Source of the DNA: Flavobacteriales bacterium
Lineage (GTDB): Bacteria > Bacteroidota > Bacteroidia > Flavobacteriales_F > PHOS-HE28
Length of the DNA: 64,000 bases
NCBI GenBank assembly: GCA_016710685.1
Contig: JADJVC010000014.1
Location: forward strand, 1 to 64,000
Direction of reading: 5' to 3'
The notes under the pieces are model-generated. The model was not told the origin of the DNA. It ran no database searches and saw only the letters and a program-made list of their open reading frames with translations. Positions 37,963 to 45,481 of this stretch are shown one piece after another. Positions within the stretch are counted from its first letter, which is position 1. Each line of letters opens with the position of its first letter. The translations under genes were made by a program, and so were the position numbers.

Positions 37963-39408
37963 TTAAAATTGGAAGTAGATGAACATGGTGGAACCGTATT
38001 GGCCAAGGAACAGGCAGCTTAATGCAAGGCCGAGGTACCATGCATACTGCGTTACCGTGCCTTGGATCCGACGCGTGCCTTTGGCCAATGCATCACCGAA
38101 GGGGTCGATCAACAGGAAGAGCGCCCCGATGATCACCGTGAGTGCCGCACTCGGACTTGTTATCACTTCCTTCAGTGCGTCCAGCTGCAAGCCTTCCACC
38201 GTCAATGTTGCGATCTTTCGCAGGATGAGGAACGCATCCTCGATGTTCTTCGCCCTGAAGAAAACCCATGCCAGCACGACGAGGTGAAAGGTGATGAAAA
38301 CGTTAAGCAACCGCACCACCTGCTTCCCCGGTCCAATGCCGATCCTTTTTTGGAGACCGGCCCAAAAGCCGGCGAAAAGGATGGCCAGGATCAGATATGC
38401 GCCGTGCAGCGCGCCCCATGCCACGTATGTCCAATTGGCGCCGTGCCACAGACCGCTCACAAGGAATACGATCATCAAATTCCAATACCAGCGCCATTTC
38501 ACCACGCGGTTGCCACCCAGTGGGATGTACAGGTAATCGCGGAACCAGCTGCTGAGGCTGATGTGCCAGCGCGACCAGAATTCGCTGATGTTGCGGCTGA
38601 GGTACGGCGTACGGAAATTTACCATCAGGTCGAAGCCCATGCAACGCGCCGCGCCCAAAGCGATGTCCGTATAGCCGCTGAAGTCGCAGTAGATCTGCAG
38701 GGCGAACAGGTAGGTGGCCAACAACAGCGCCGCACCGGAATGGTGGGCGGGGTCGTCATAGACCAAGTTCACTAAAACCGCGCAACGGTCAGCGATCACC
38801 AGCTTTTTAAAGAAGCCCCATAACATCTGCTTCAAGCCGGTAACAATGCGGTCCGGGTTGAAGTCGTGCCGTTCCTGCAACTGGTTCAACAGGTTACCGG
38901 GCCGCTCGATGGGGCCCGCCACCAACTGCGGCCAGAACATGACGTACAGCGCGAAGGTGCCGATGCGGCGCTCCGCTTTTTGGTGCCGCCGGTATACTTC
39001 GATGGTGTAGCTAAGGCTTTGGAAGGTGTGGAACGAAAGACCGATGGGCAGCAGGATGCCGAGGTCCGGAACGCTGTAGTGGAAGCCCATGCCTTGCACA
39101 ACAGCCGCGATGCTTTCGTTGAGGAAATTGTAATACTTGAAGAAGGCAAGCACGCCGAGGTTCGCCAAGATGCTCGCTACCAACAGCATTTTCCGCCGTT
39201 TCCCTTCGCTGCGTTCGATCCAAATGCCAGCGACATAATCCACCGCGATGGTGAAGCCCAGGATAACGATGTACACGGGCACGAAGGCCATGTAAAACCA
39301 ACAACTCGCACCCAAGAGCCACCAGCGCCGCCACTTATGGGGCAGCAGGAACCACCCTGCCGTTACCAACGGGAAAAAGATCAGGAAAGCGAGGCTGTTG
39401 AAAAGCAT
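37963..39408 (-). CDS. MBOAT-family membrane O-acyltransferase (AlgI-like)
   Basis: 481 residues, polytopic. It begins MLFNSLAFLIFFPLVTAGWFLLP, the standard start of AlgI-type proteins. The MBOAT core is seen in LLPIGLSFHTFQSLSYTIEVYR, FWPQLVAGPIERP, CDFSGYTDIALGAARCMGFDL, PYLSRNISEFWSRWHISLSSWFRDYLYIPLGG and the catalytic histidine in SGLWHGANWTYVAWGALHG. Such enzymes pass acyl groups (usually acetyl) across the inner membrane to exopolysaccharide, with a periplasmic SGNH-type partner. The gene immediately upstream (6-base gap) is that kind of partner. The acceptor is probably the glycan made by this locus. Confidence 0.93.
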   Translation of the reverse strand: MLFNSLAFLIFFPLVTAGWFLLPHKWRRWWLLGASCWFYMAFVPVYIVILGFTIAVDYVAGIWIERSEGKRRKMLLVASILANLGVLAFFKYYNFLNESIAAVVQGMGFHYSVPDLGILLPIGLSFHTFQSLSYTIEVYRRHQKAERRIGTFALYVMFWPQLVAGPIERPGNLLNQLQERHDFNPDRIVTGLKQMLWGFFKKLVIADRCAVLVNLVYDDPAHHSGAALLLATYLFALQIYCDFSGYTDIALGAARCMGFDLMVNFRTPYLSRNISEFWSRWHISLSSWFRDYLYIPLGGNRVVKWRWYWNLMIVFLVSGLWHGANWTYVAWGALHGAYLILAILFAGFWAGLQKRIGIGPGKQVVRLLNVFITFHLVVLAWVFFRAKNIEDAFLILRKIATLTVEGLQLDALKEVITSPSAALTVIIGALFLLIDPFGDALAKGTRRIQGTVTQYAWYLGLALSCLFLGQYGSTMFIYFQF

Positions 39409-39414
39409 GCGCTG

Positions 39415-40500
39415 TCAATGCGAACGTGTGTCAAGCGGGCCGGCATGGCCCATCTGAAGCAATGCTCCGGCCAGTTCGGAGGTGAACAGGTGGGCACCCC
39501 GGTCGTTCAGGTGCCCTTCATCAAAGGCGTTCCGGGAAACGTAAAATTCCGGATGATGGGCCGGGTCACAAAGGTCGATGCATTGCGCCGCGGGCAGTGC
39601 CCTGAACAGCGCGAGCAACTTGGGTACTTGAACGGTGGCCAGCGGGGGTAGGACGAAGAGCAATCGACTGCCGCGCGCAGCGGCTTTTTCCGACAGCTCC
39701 ATCAAGCGCTGAACTTGCATCGCATTGGCCTCCACCCGGCTTTCCCTGTAAAACGTGTCCAGTGCGGCCGCCCGCCTTTGAAGGATCGCGGTATCAGCCA
39801 GGAACGTGGCTTTGCGCTTGGCAAAAACCACATTCGCCCCCGTGGAGGCCATTTCCGTTTCCAAGGAGTAATAGCCATTTCCATGCAGGCCAAGCCAGGC
39901 AAGGCTGTCTGCCGGTGTGCCGTCCAAAAGATCATCGGCCAGGCCCGGAAGGAAAGCAGATTTGACCCCCGCTCTCAACGCTGCCAACACGTGCTCATTC
40001 CTCTTTTCCAAAGGCGCTTCAGCCCAGGCGTAGTGCACCATGGCCAAGGCCACTGGCGGAGTCATATAGTACCAAGAGCGGAAATTGTCCTGCTTGGTTT
40101 CATCGAGGAGCTGGTAGGCCGTCAGTTCCAGCAAGATCAACTTTGGCACATGCTCGCCATGTTCCAACAACCGGGCGCATGCCAGTTCGCTTTCCGGCGC
40201 GAAGGTGGACGGATAGCCGGCATTGAACGTTGTGAAGCCATCATGCAGCAACGAATCGAGCAGGGCGGGATCCACCTGCCGGAACAGGTGGCTGGAACCG
40301 ATGATGACGCGGTCGTAGCGCTCTTCCCCGGCTTTCCGGACCTTGAATGCGAGGCCTGGATTTCCCCACATTGGCGGCAGCGCGATGTGAATGACCAACA
40401 AGACCACGGCCACAGCGGCCACCATGAGGAGAACGGCCTTAACGAGGTTCACCGTTTTCCACTTCGCCTTCCGGCCTTGTAGCGATGCGTCAATGGCCAT
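39415..40500 (-). CDS. Membrane-anchored SGNH/AlgX-AlgJ-like protein, partner of the MBOAT
   Basis: 361 residues from the ATG at 40500, which lies inside the upstream gene (11-base overlap). A TTG at 40503 is an alternative. One N-terminal membrane helix (about 19-41) is followed by an extracytoplasmic domain. Block I of SGNH hydrolases appears as VIIGSSHLFRQ (Ser about 69-70), and the C-terminal block as DEGHLNDRGAHLF (Asp and His about 333-336). The middle is helical and variable. These features and the tight pairing with MBOAT suggest acetyl transfer to a polysaccharide, as for AlgJ/AlgX or DltD. Family membership is weaker than for its neighbours and needs structure comparison. Confidence 0.68.
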   Translation of the reverse strand: MAIDASLQGRKAKWKTVNLVKAVLLMVAAVAVVLLVIHIALPPMWGNPGLAFKVRKAGEERYDRVIIGSSHLFRQVDPALLDSLLHDGFTTFNAGYPSTFAPESELACARLLEHGEHVPKLILLELTAYQLLDETKQDNFRSWYYMTPPVALAMVHYAWAEAPLEKRNEHVLAALRAGVKSAFLPGLADDLLDGTPADSLAWLGLHGNGYYSLETEMASTGANVVFAKRKATFLADTAILQRRAAALDTFYRESRVEANAMQVQRLMELSEKAAARGSRLLFVLPPLATVQVPKLLALFRALPAAQCIDLCDPAHHPEFYVSRNAFDEGHLNDRGAHLFTSELAGALLQMGHAGPLDTRSH

Positions 40501-40990
40501 CAACGGGTCGGTCTTCCGTTTCGGTCGTTGTCCGCGGCAACCAGCCTGCCATCAGCACAAAAAGCAGGGCAACAGGGTATTGCAGCATGTGTGACACATG
40601 CACGGAGATGGTTTCCAACGGAGCGGCCCATTGTGCCGCGAAATGTAACAGCAACGCCAGTACGATGAATCCGGCGAAGCCCAGAACGATCCCGCGGGAA
40701 TAGCCCCAATGGCGGAACACCGAACGCGCAAGCAGTATGCACAAGCCCATGATCACAGCGGTGAACGCCGCGCCCAACAGCCACTTCAATCGCAAAAGCT
40801 CCGAAAGCTCCATGCCGGAGGTCCACCGGATGAATTGTGAGTGGGCGTAAGAAAACCGCGTGTGCCGAGCCAAGTGGTCGATCTGGTAGTTGAGGTTGAT
40901 GAACAGGAATTCGCGCAATGCGCCCAGCGAGATGCCCACCAACAGAATGGCCGCGATGGCGACGCGGCGCGGCCAGGTGCGGGCTTTCAT
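40490..40990 (-). CDS. Exosortase-associated membrane protein (XrtF-system partner type)
   Basis: 166 residues with four predicted membrane segments: AIAAILLVGISLGALREFLF, WLLGAAFTAVIMGLCILLA, GIVLGFAGFIVLALLLHFA and HMLQYPVALLFVLMAGWL. A conserved-looking extracytoplasmic stretch FINLNYQIDHL ... HSQFIRWTSGM lies between the first two. It starts ATG 40990, overlapping the exosortase stop by four bases (ATGA), so the two are translationally coupled. Small membrane proteins in exactly this position are known beside flavobacterial exosortase XrtF; I recognise it mainly by position and topology. The role is unknown; it may help substrate delivery or hold the processed product. Confidence 0.72.
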   Translation of the reverse strand: MKARTWPRRVAIAAILLVGISLGALREFLFINLNYQIDHLARHTRFSYAHSQFIRWTSGMELSELLRLKWLLGAAFTAVIMGLCILLARSVFRHWGYSRGIVLGFAGFIVLALLLHFAAQWAAPLETISVHVSHMLQYPVALLFVLMAGWLPRTTTETEDRPVDGH

Positions 40991-41559
40991 CCGCGGCGCT
41001 GTTCACCGGGTTTGTTCGCGAAACGCTTTACCCAGATGTACCACAACAGAAAGACGCAGCCGTAGACGATGACATAGAACGTGTAATCGTGGTTGAAATT
41101 CAACCATTCGTAATTAATGCCCACGATGATGCACAAAGCCGCCACGCGCAATGCATTCACCAAATGAATAGTGATGATGCCCAATAAACCGAACCAAAGC
41201 TTGTGCCGCCAAGGGCCGCCGTATGCGATCAGGAAAATGAGGAACACCGCGAACAGCCCCACGCCGTTGCACGGGTCGCCGATCCAAAGCAGATGGCCGC
41301 CTTCCACGCCGATGGTGCGGATGTTATCCGCATTCACCGGTTCCGGAATGAGGTCGTAACCGAGCAATTGGAGGATGGTGCCGCTGACCGCGATCAGCGA
41401 GTTGATCACCGCATGGTCCAGTTTCTCCCATGGATGCAGCACAAAGGCATACAAGAGGTACCAGCCCGCATAGAGCGCGCCGGCGAAGAGCAGAAAACGT
41501 ACAACGGGATCCTTGGCCACCGCGCCAAAGCCAGAGCTTCGGGCGGAACTACCGGACAT
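40987..41559 (-). CDS. Exosortase/archaeosortase family transpeptidase
   Basis: 190 residues, multi-pass. The family catalytic triad is visible: Cys97 in WIGDPCNGVGLFAVFLIFL, Arg138 in HLVNALRVAALC and His157 in FNHDYTFYV. The spacing and hydrophobic context fit exosortases, which cleave C-terminal sorting signals in the periplasmic face of the membrane and probably attach the product to another molecule. It is short, like XrtF and related Bacteroidota forms, and lacks the large extra domain of EpsH-type enzymes. It overlaps the upstream PID-CTERM gene by one base (TAATG) and the next gene by four. The named subtype (XrtF or a sister) is not settled by eye. Confidence 0.9.
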   Translation of the reverse strand: MSGSSARSSGFGAVAKDPVVRFLLFAGALYAGWYLLYAFVLHPWEKLDHAVINSLIAVSGTILQLLGYDLIPEPVNADNIRTIGVEGGHLLWIGDPCNGVGLFAVFLIFLIAYGGPWRHKLWFGLLGIITIHLVNALRVAALCIIVGINYEWLNFNHDYTFYVIVYGCVFLLWYIWVKRFANKPGEQRRG

Positions 41560-41777
41560 TAAAGACTGGTCTTGCGTGCGCGGCGGGCCTCCAAGGCCTT
41601 CTTGCCGCCCAACAATGCGCCAGCACCGATCAACAGCGAAAGACCGCCATCAATGGGAATGCAGGGAGGGGGCCAGCAGGGCGGGCCGCCGCCTGGGCCG
41701 GGCTGGGCCATCAATCCGCCTGCTACCGGAGCCGCGAGGAGCAACAGCATGAGCAGGTGGCGTATGGTGAATTTCAT
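41559..41777 (-). CDS. 72-residue PID-CTERM-like sorted protein, apparent exosortase substrate
   Basis: The protein has an N-terminal signal peptide (FTIRHLLMLLLLAAPVAGGLMAQ). A core of only about 15 residues rich in Gly and Pro with two cysteines (PGPGGGPPCWPPPC) follows. Then comes the motif PIDGG at 41-45, a short hydrophobic segment (LSLLIGAGALLGG, 46-58) and a basic tail (KKALEARRARKTSL). Motif, helix and basic tail are the three-part C-terminal signal of exosortase substrates, and PIDGG is the Bacteroidota PID-CTERM variety. It is the first gene of the operon and is translationally coupled to the exosortase. After both cleavages only a peptide of about 20 residues would remain. Confidence 0.82.
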   Translation of the reverse strand: MKFTIRHLLMLLLLAAPVAGGLMAQPGPGGGPPCWPPPCIPIDGGLSLLIGAGALLGGKKALEARRARKTSL

Positions 41778-41803
41778 GGCAACTACTGTAAATGCAGAGG
41801 GGG

Positions 41804-41811
41804 CAAATGTA
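41804..41811 (-). promoter_or_regulatory. Candidate -7 element of the exosortase operon
   Basis: On the minus strand it reads TACATTTG, an exact TAnnTTTG, 26 bases before the PID-CTERM ATG. No TTG is found at the -33 position. Confidence 0.5.
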
Positions 41812-42109
41812 AACGGAATTCCGTTGCTTCTACTGCTGTTGATAACTGCCTAACGATTTCTTCGGTTCCCGGTCTTGGGAGCTACGAAATACTGACCGTT
41901 TTGGACCGCTGAGCAGTTAGCATACGGAAAAAGTTCCTCTTGCAGCGCGGTCGTGCAATTATCCGGCCAAACTGTATCCACGCGCCCAACGGACCCCGAG
42001 CCGCGTATTACGCTGCCCTGTTTCCGGTGGATACGCTGCCTTCCGGCACTTCGATGGCACATAGCCCTGCTTACCTTTTTCGCTGCATCGGGACACCCCA
42101 TGCCTGCGT

Positions 42110-42117
42110 TATATTTG
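42110..42117 (+). promoter_or_regulatory. Candidate -7 element of the wzc operon
   Basis: TATATTTG followed by CCGCCC, 51 bases before the wzc ATG. TCG at 42088-42090 is a one-mismatch -33 with a 19-base spacer. Confidence 0.55.
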
Positions 42118-42168
42118 CCGCCCTTCACCGGTACCTGTTGCTGCCAAGGCAGCGGCTCCCTCCACGAA

Positions 42169-44592
42169 ATGGCATCAGTCCCCGGGCCCAAGGCGGCCAT
42201 TATCGAGGTCAACGACCTGCGCAACATCCTGCGCATTGCGTCGAAGAACTGGTATTTCGTGGCCGTTGCCTTGGTGCTCTCCGCCGTGCTCTCTTATTTA
42301 TATTCCTACAAGATCCCCAATGTCTACGCGGCGCGGACGCAGATCCTGATAAAGGACCAAGAGTCCTACGACTACCAAAGCCAAGTGTACAAGAACATCG
42401 GTTTCGTAAGTGCCTATGGCGATATCGTGAATCAGAAGCGCGTGCTCACCAGCTATGACCTCATCGATCGCACCTTGCAGAAATTGGACTTCGATGTGAG
42501 CTATTTCATCATCGGCCGGTTCAAGACCACGCAGGTCTATGGCGGAATGCCGTTCACCGTGCAGATGCAGGTGCTCAACAACAAGGTGTACGAAAAGCCC
42601 TTGGACCTGCACATCAATGACGCCGGTCATTTTACCCTCAGCTACGATGCGGGCCAGGGGGTCACCTCCAGAACGTTCCCGTTCAATACGGACATCGCCG
42701 ACCGCGATTTCACGCTTCGCGTGGACCCTACCGTGGACCTCAAGCCTTCCACCATCAACAGGTACAGTTCCAGTGACTACCGCTTCATCCGCCACGAACG
42801 CCCGAGGCAAGTGGCCGCGTACGCCAAAAGCCTGAATGTGGAGGACCTGCCCTACACCACTATCCTACAGGTAACGGTGGAGGATGAGATCCCTGAGCGG
42901 GCCAAGATGTTCTTGGACACGCTGAGCCAGGAATACATCAAGTACACGCTCCAAGGCGATTTCGATATCAACGAGAACACCATAGGCTACATCGACAAGC
43001 AGCTGAACGAGGTCTCCGGTATCTTGGGACGGAACGAAGACGACCTGCAGGAATTCCTGCGTAGTAAGAACATTCTGGACCTGGGTAAACAGAACGACCA
43101 GTATTTCAACCAGCTGGTGAGCTTGGACGCGGACAAGCGGAAGTTCGAGTTGATGGTGGAAAGCGTGGATGCCCTGAACGACTACGTGCTGAACATCGGC
43201 GATGCCAAGCTCCTTCCGCCTTCCTTCTACATCCTGAACGATGACGTTTTCCTGCAGAAAACGCTTTCCGAGTTGTACGACATGCAGATGCGGATGAACC
43301 GCAACATGTACAGTGCTGAAGAGGTGAATCCGGCCGTGGAAGAAGGCCAGAAGACCATCCAGCTTACGCGCGCCAACCTGCTGATCTACCTGAAGAATAC
43401 GCGCAAGGCCATCCTCCAGAAGATCGCTGAATTGGACAAACAGACCAACGAATATACCGGCCTGATACGCGCCGTGCCCCAGAACCAGCGGGACGTGGAG
43501 AATTACCAACGCAAGGTGGCAGTGAATGAAAAGCTCTACGAATTCCTGCTGGAGAAGCGCGCCACCACCGTGATCGCCAGGGCGGGCATCATTCCCCAGA
43601 CCAAAGTGATAGAGACCGCGCGCCTCACCGGCATCGCTCGGCCCAATAAGACCAAGATCCTGTACACCTTCCTGGTGGGCGGCGGAATACTTTCCCTGCT
43701 GCTGGTCTTCATCCGGGTGCTGTTCTACGACCAGGTGGAGAACGCCGATCAGCTCCGCGCGGCCACGCATGCACCCATCTTCGGGGAGGTGATCGCCAGC
43801 GAAAAAGCGGAAGAGAATTATGTGGTGGTGGATAGCGACCCCAAGGCGGCCATCACCGAAAGCTTCCGCACCATCCGCACCAACCTGGAATACCTGCCCG
43901 CGCAAGACAACGGCAGGGCCGTGATGGTGACCAGCTATCGCCCTAACGAGGGCAAGACCTTCTGCTCGGTGAACCTCAGCGCCATTCTGGCCAAGGCCGG
44001 CAAGAAAGTCCTGCTATTGGAGCTTGACCTCCACAAACCCAAAGTGGGCAGTGGCTTGGGCATGGTCAACAAGATCGGCATCAGCACCATTTTGGCCGGT
44101 AAGGCACAGGTCGAAGAGTGCGTCATGCACACCAACATCCCGCATTTCGACGTGATCCTCGCCGGTGCCACCCCGCCCAACGCCAGCGAGCTCATCCTCA
44201 GCAAGAACCTCACTACCATCCTCGATTTCGGCCGTGAGCACTATGACTATGTCATGATCGACACCCCGCCGGTGGGCCTCATCACCGATGCGCTATTGAT
44301 GATGCGGTATGCCGATGCGACCCTCTTCGTGATCAATACGCGCTTGGCCAACAAAGACCATGTGCGCAACGCCATGGAGATCTACCGTGCCAACCCGAAC
44401 AAAAACTTCGGCTTCATTCTCAACGGGGTGCGCATGAAGAAGAGCAAATACTACTACAACACCAACTACGGCTACGGCTACCGCTACGCCTACGGATACG
44501 GCTACGGCTATGGCTACGGGGCAAGAACCGCAAAAAGGAAGGTGATGCCGATCTCAAGCCAGGACAGCTTGATCCATGACGGAGACCCATGA
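42169..44592 (+). CDS. wzc: Polysaccharide co-polymerase and tyrosine autokinase (Wzc type)
   Basis: 807 residues. The N-terminal part is a Wzz-like chain-length domain with membrane helices near residue 35 (WYFVAVALVLSAVLSYLYS) and near 500 (ILYTFLVGGGILSLLLVFIRV), enclosing a long periplasmic coiled-coil region. The C-terminal part is a BY-kinase: Walker A in SYRPNEGKTFCSVN (about 590-603), Walker A' in LLLELDLHKPKV, Walker B in YDYVMIDTPPVG. The extreme C-terminus is a tyrosine cluster of alternating Gly-Tyr and Tyr-rich residues (about 759-785), the autophosphorylation tail that sets export and chain length. The start ATG at 42169 gives the conserved cytoplasmic N-terminus. The next gene starts 17 bases before its stop. 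Confidence 0.95.
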   Translation: MASVPGPKAAIIEVNDLRNILRIASKNWYFVAVALVLSAVLSYLYSYKIPNVYAARTQILIKDQESYDYQSQVYKNIGFVSAYGDIVNQKRVLTSYDLIDRTLQKLDFDVSYFIIGRFKTTQVYGGMPFTVQMQVLNNKVYEKPLDLHINDAGHFTLSYDAGQGVTSRTFPFNTDIADRDFTLRVDPTVDLKPSTINRYSSSDYRFIRHERPRQVAAYAKSLNVEDLPYTTILQVTVEDEIPERAKMFLDTLSQEYIKYTLQGDFDINENTIGYIDKQLNEVSGILGRNEDDLQEFLRSKNILDLGKQNDQYFNQLVSLDADKRKFELMVESVDALNDYVLNIGDAKLLPPSFYILNDDVFLQKTLSELYDMQMRMNRNMYSAEEVNPAVEEGQKTIQLTRANLLIYLKNTRKAILQKIAELDKQTNEYTGLIRAVPQNQRDVENYQRKVAVNEKLYEFLLEKRATTVIARAGIIPQTKVIETARLTGIARPNKTKILYTFLVGGGILSLLLVFIRVLFYDQVENADQLRAATHAPIFGEVIASEKAEENYVVVDSDPKAAITESFRTIRTNLEYLPAQDNGRAVMVTSYRPNEGKTFCSVNLSAILAKAGKKVLLLELDLHKPKVGSGLGMVNKIGISTILAGKAQVEECVMHTNIPHFDVILAGATPPNASELILSKNLTTILDFGREHYDYVMIDTPPVGLITDALLMMRYADATLFVINTRLANKDHVRNAMEIYRANPNKNFGFILNGVRMKKSKYYYNTNYGYGYRYAYGYGYGYGYGARTAKRKVMPISSQDSLIHDGDP

Positions 44593-45481
44593 TATTGGAA
44601 CGACCCCGGCCGGAACTGTATGGGAAGGCGCGGTGGGTAGAACTTGGGACGTGGTGATCCGGCCAGCATCGCCTTGGTGGCGGCTGGACCTGAAGGAGAT
44701 CTGGCGCTACCGCGATCTGCTTTCCATGCTCATTTATCGCGATCTGACCGCCCTTTATAAGCAGACCATCCTGGGGCCGGTGTGGGTGTTGGTGCAGCCT
44801 TTGCTCACCTCCATCATGTTCGCTGTGATCTTTGGTCTCATGGCGCGAATGAGCTTGGCCGGCTACCCGCCGCTGCTGTTTTACATGGCCGCCGTGGTGC
44901 CTTGGTCCTTCTTTTCCGTGGTAGTAACCAAAACCGCCGCCACCCTTACCACGAACGCGCCCTTGATGACCAAGGTCTATTTCCCCAGGCTCATTCCGCC
45001 CTTGTCCACCTTGGGCTCCAGCGCCTTCACCTTCCTGGTGCAATTGGCACTCTTCTTTGTTTTCGCACTGTTCTATCGCGTTAGCGGGTTCCTATGCCTG
45101 GGCACCCGGTTGGGAATTGCTCTTGTTGCCAGTGTTGGTGTTATTGGAAATGGCTTGGCGCTGGGAGCAGGGCTACTGGTTGCTGCGCTCACTACCAAAT
45201 ACCGCGACCTCGCCTTTGTGATCGGCTTCGCTGTGCAACTGTTGATGTACATGAGCCCGGTGATCTTTCCCTTGGCCAAAGTGCAGGAAGGCAGCAAGTT
45301 GCGTATAGTGGTAGAAGCCAATCCCTTGACTCCTGTGATAGAGGGATTCCGAGGTAGCCTCTTGGGTAGCGAAATGCACTGGTCCACGCTCTGGTATCCG
45401 GCGATAGTTTCCGCGGTGCTCATTGTGTTGGGCCTGGCCCTCTTCAAACGTGTTGAACGCTCTTTTGCGGACGTGGTATGA
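44576..45481 (+). CDS. wzm: ABC-2 type polysaccharide export permease (Wzm/TagG type)
   Basis: 301 residues. A cytoplasmic amphipathic start (LKEIWRYRDLLSMLIYRDLTALYKQTILGPVWVLVQPLL) precedes six membrane segments. It includes the family signatures FYMAAVVPWSFFS, LMTKVYFPRLIPPLS and NPLTPVIEGFRG. With the next gene it forms the ABC exporter that flips a finished, lipid-linked polysaccharide across the inner membrane. It overlaps the end of wzc by 17 bases and the start of the ATPase by four (ATGA), so all three are translationally coupled. Confidence 0.94.
   Translation: MTETHDIGTTPAGTVWEGAVGRTWDVVIRPASPWWRLDLKEIWRYRDLLSMLIYRDLTALYKQTILGPVWVLVQPLLTSIMFAVIFGLMARMSLAGYPPLLFYMAAVVPWSFFSVVVTKTAATLTTNAPLMTKVYFPRLIPPLSTLGSSAFTFLVQLALFFVFALFYRVSGFLCLGTRLGIALVASVGVIGNGLALGAGLLVAALTTKYRDLAFVIGFAVQLLMYMSPVIFPLAKVQEGSKLRIVVEANPLTPVIEGFRGSLLGSEMHWSTLWYPAIVSAVLIVLGLALFKRVERSFADVV

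Larger units (their letters stand above)
41778..42168. other. Divergent control region of the polysaccharide island
   Basis: 391 bases between the two arms. It contains one -7 candidate for each direction (listed separately). The wzc frame is open back to 41953, but the upstream residues do not resemble the family and include the promoter. Nothing else was recognised. Confidence 0.6.
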
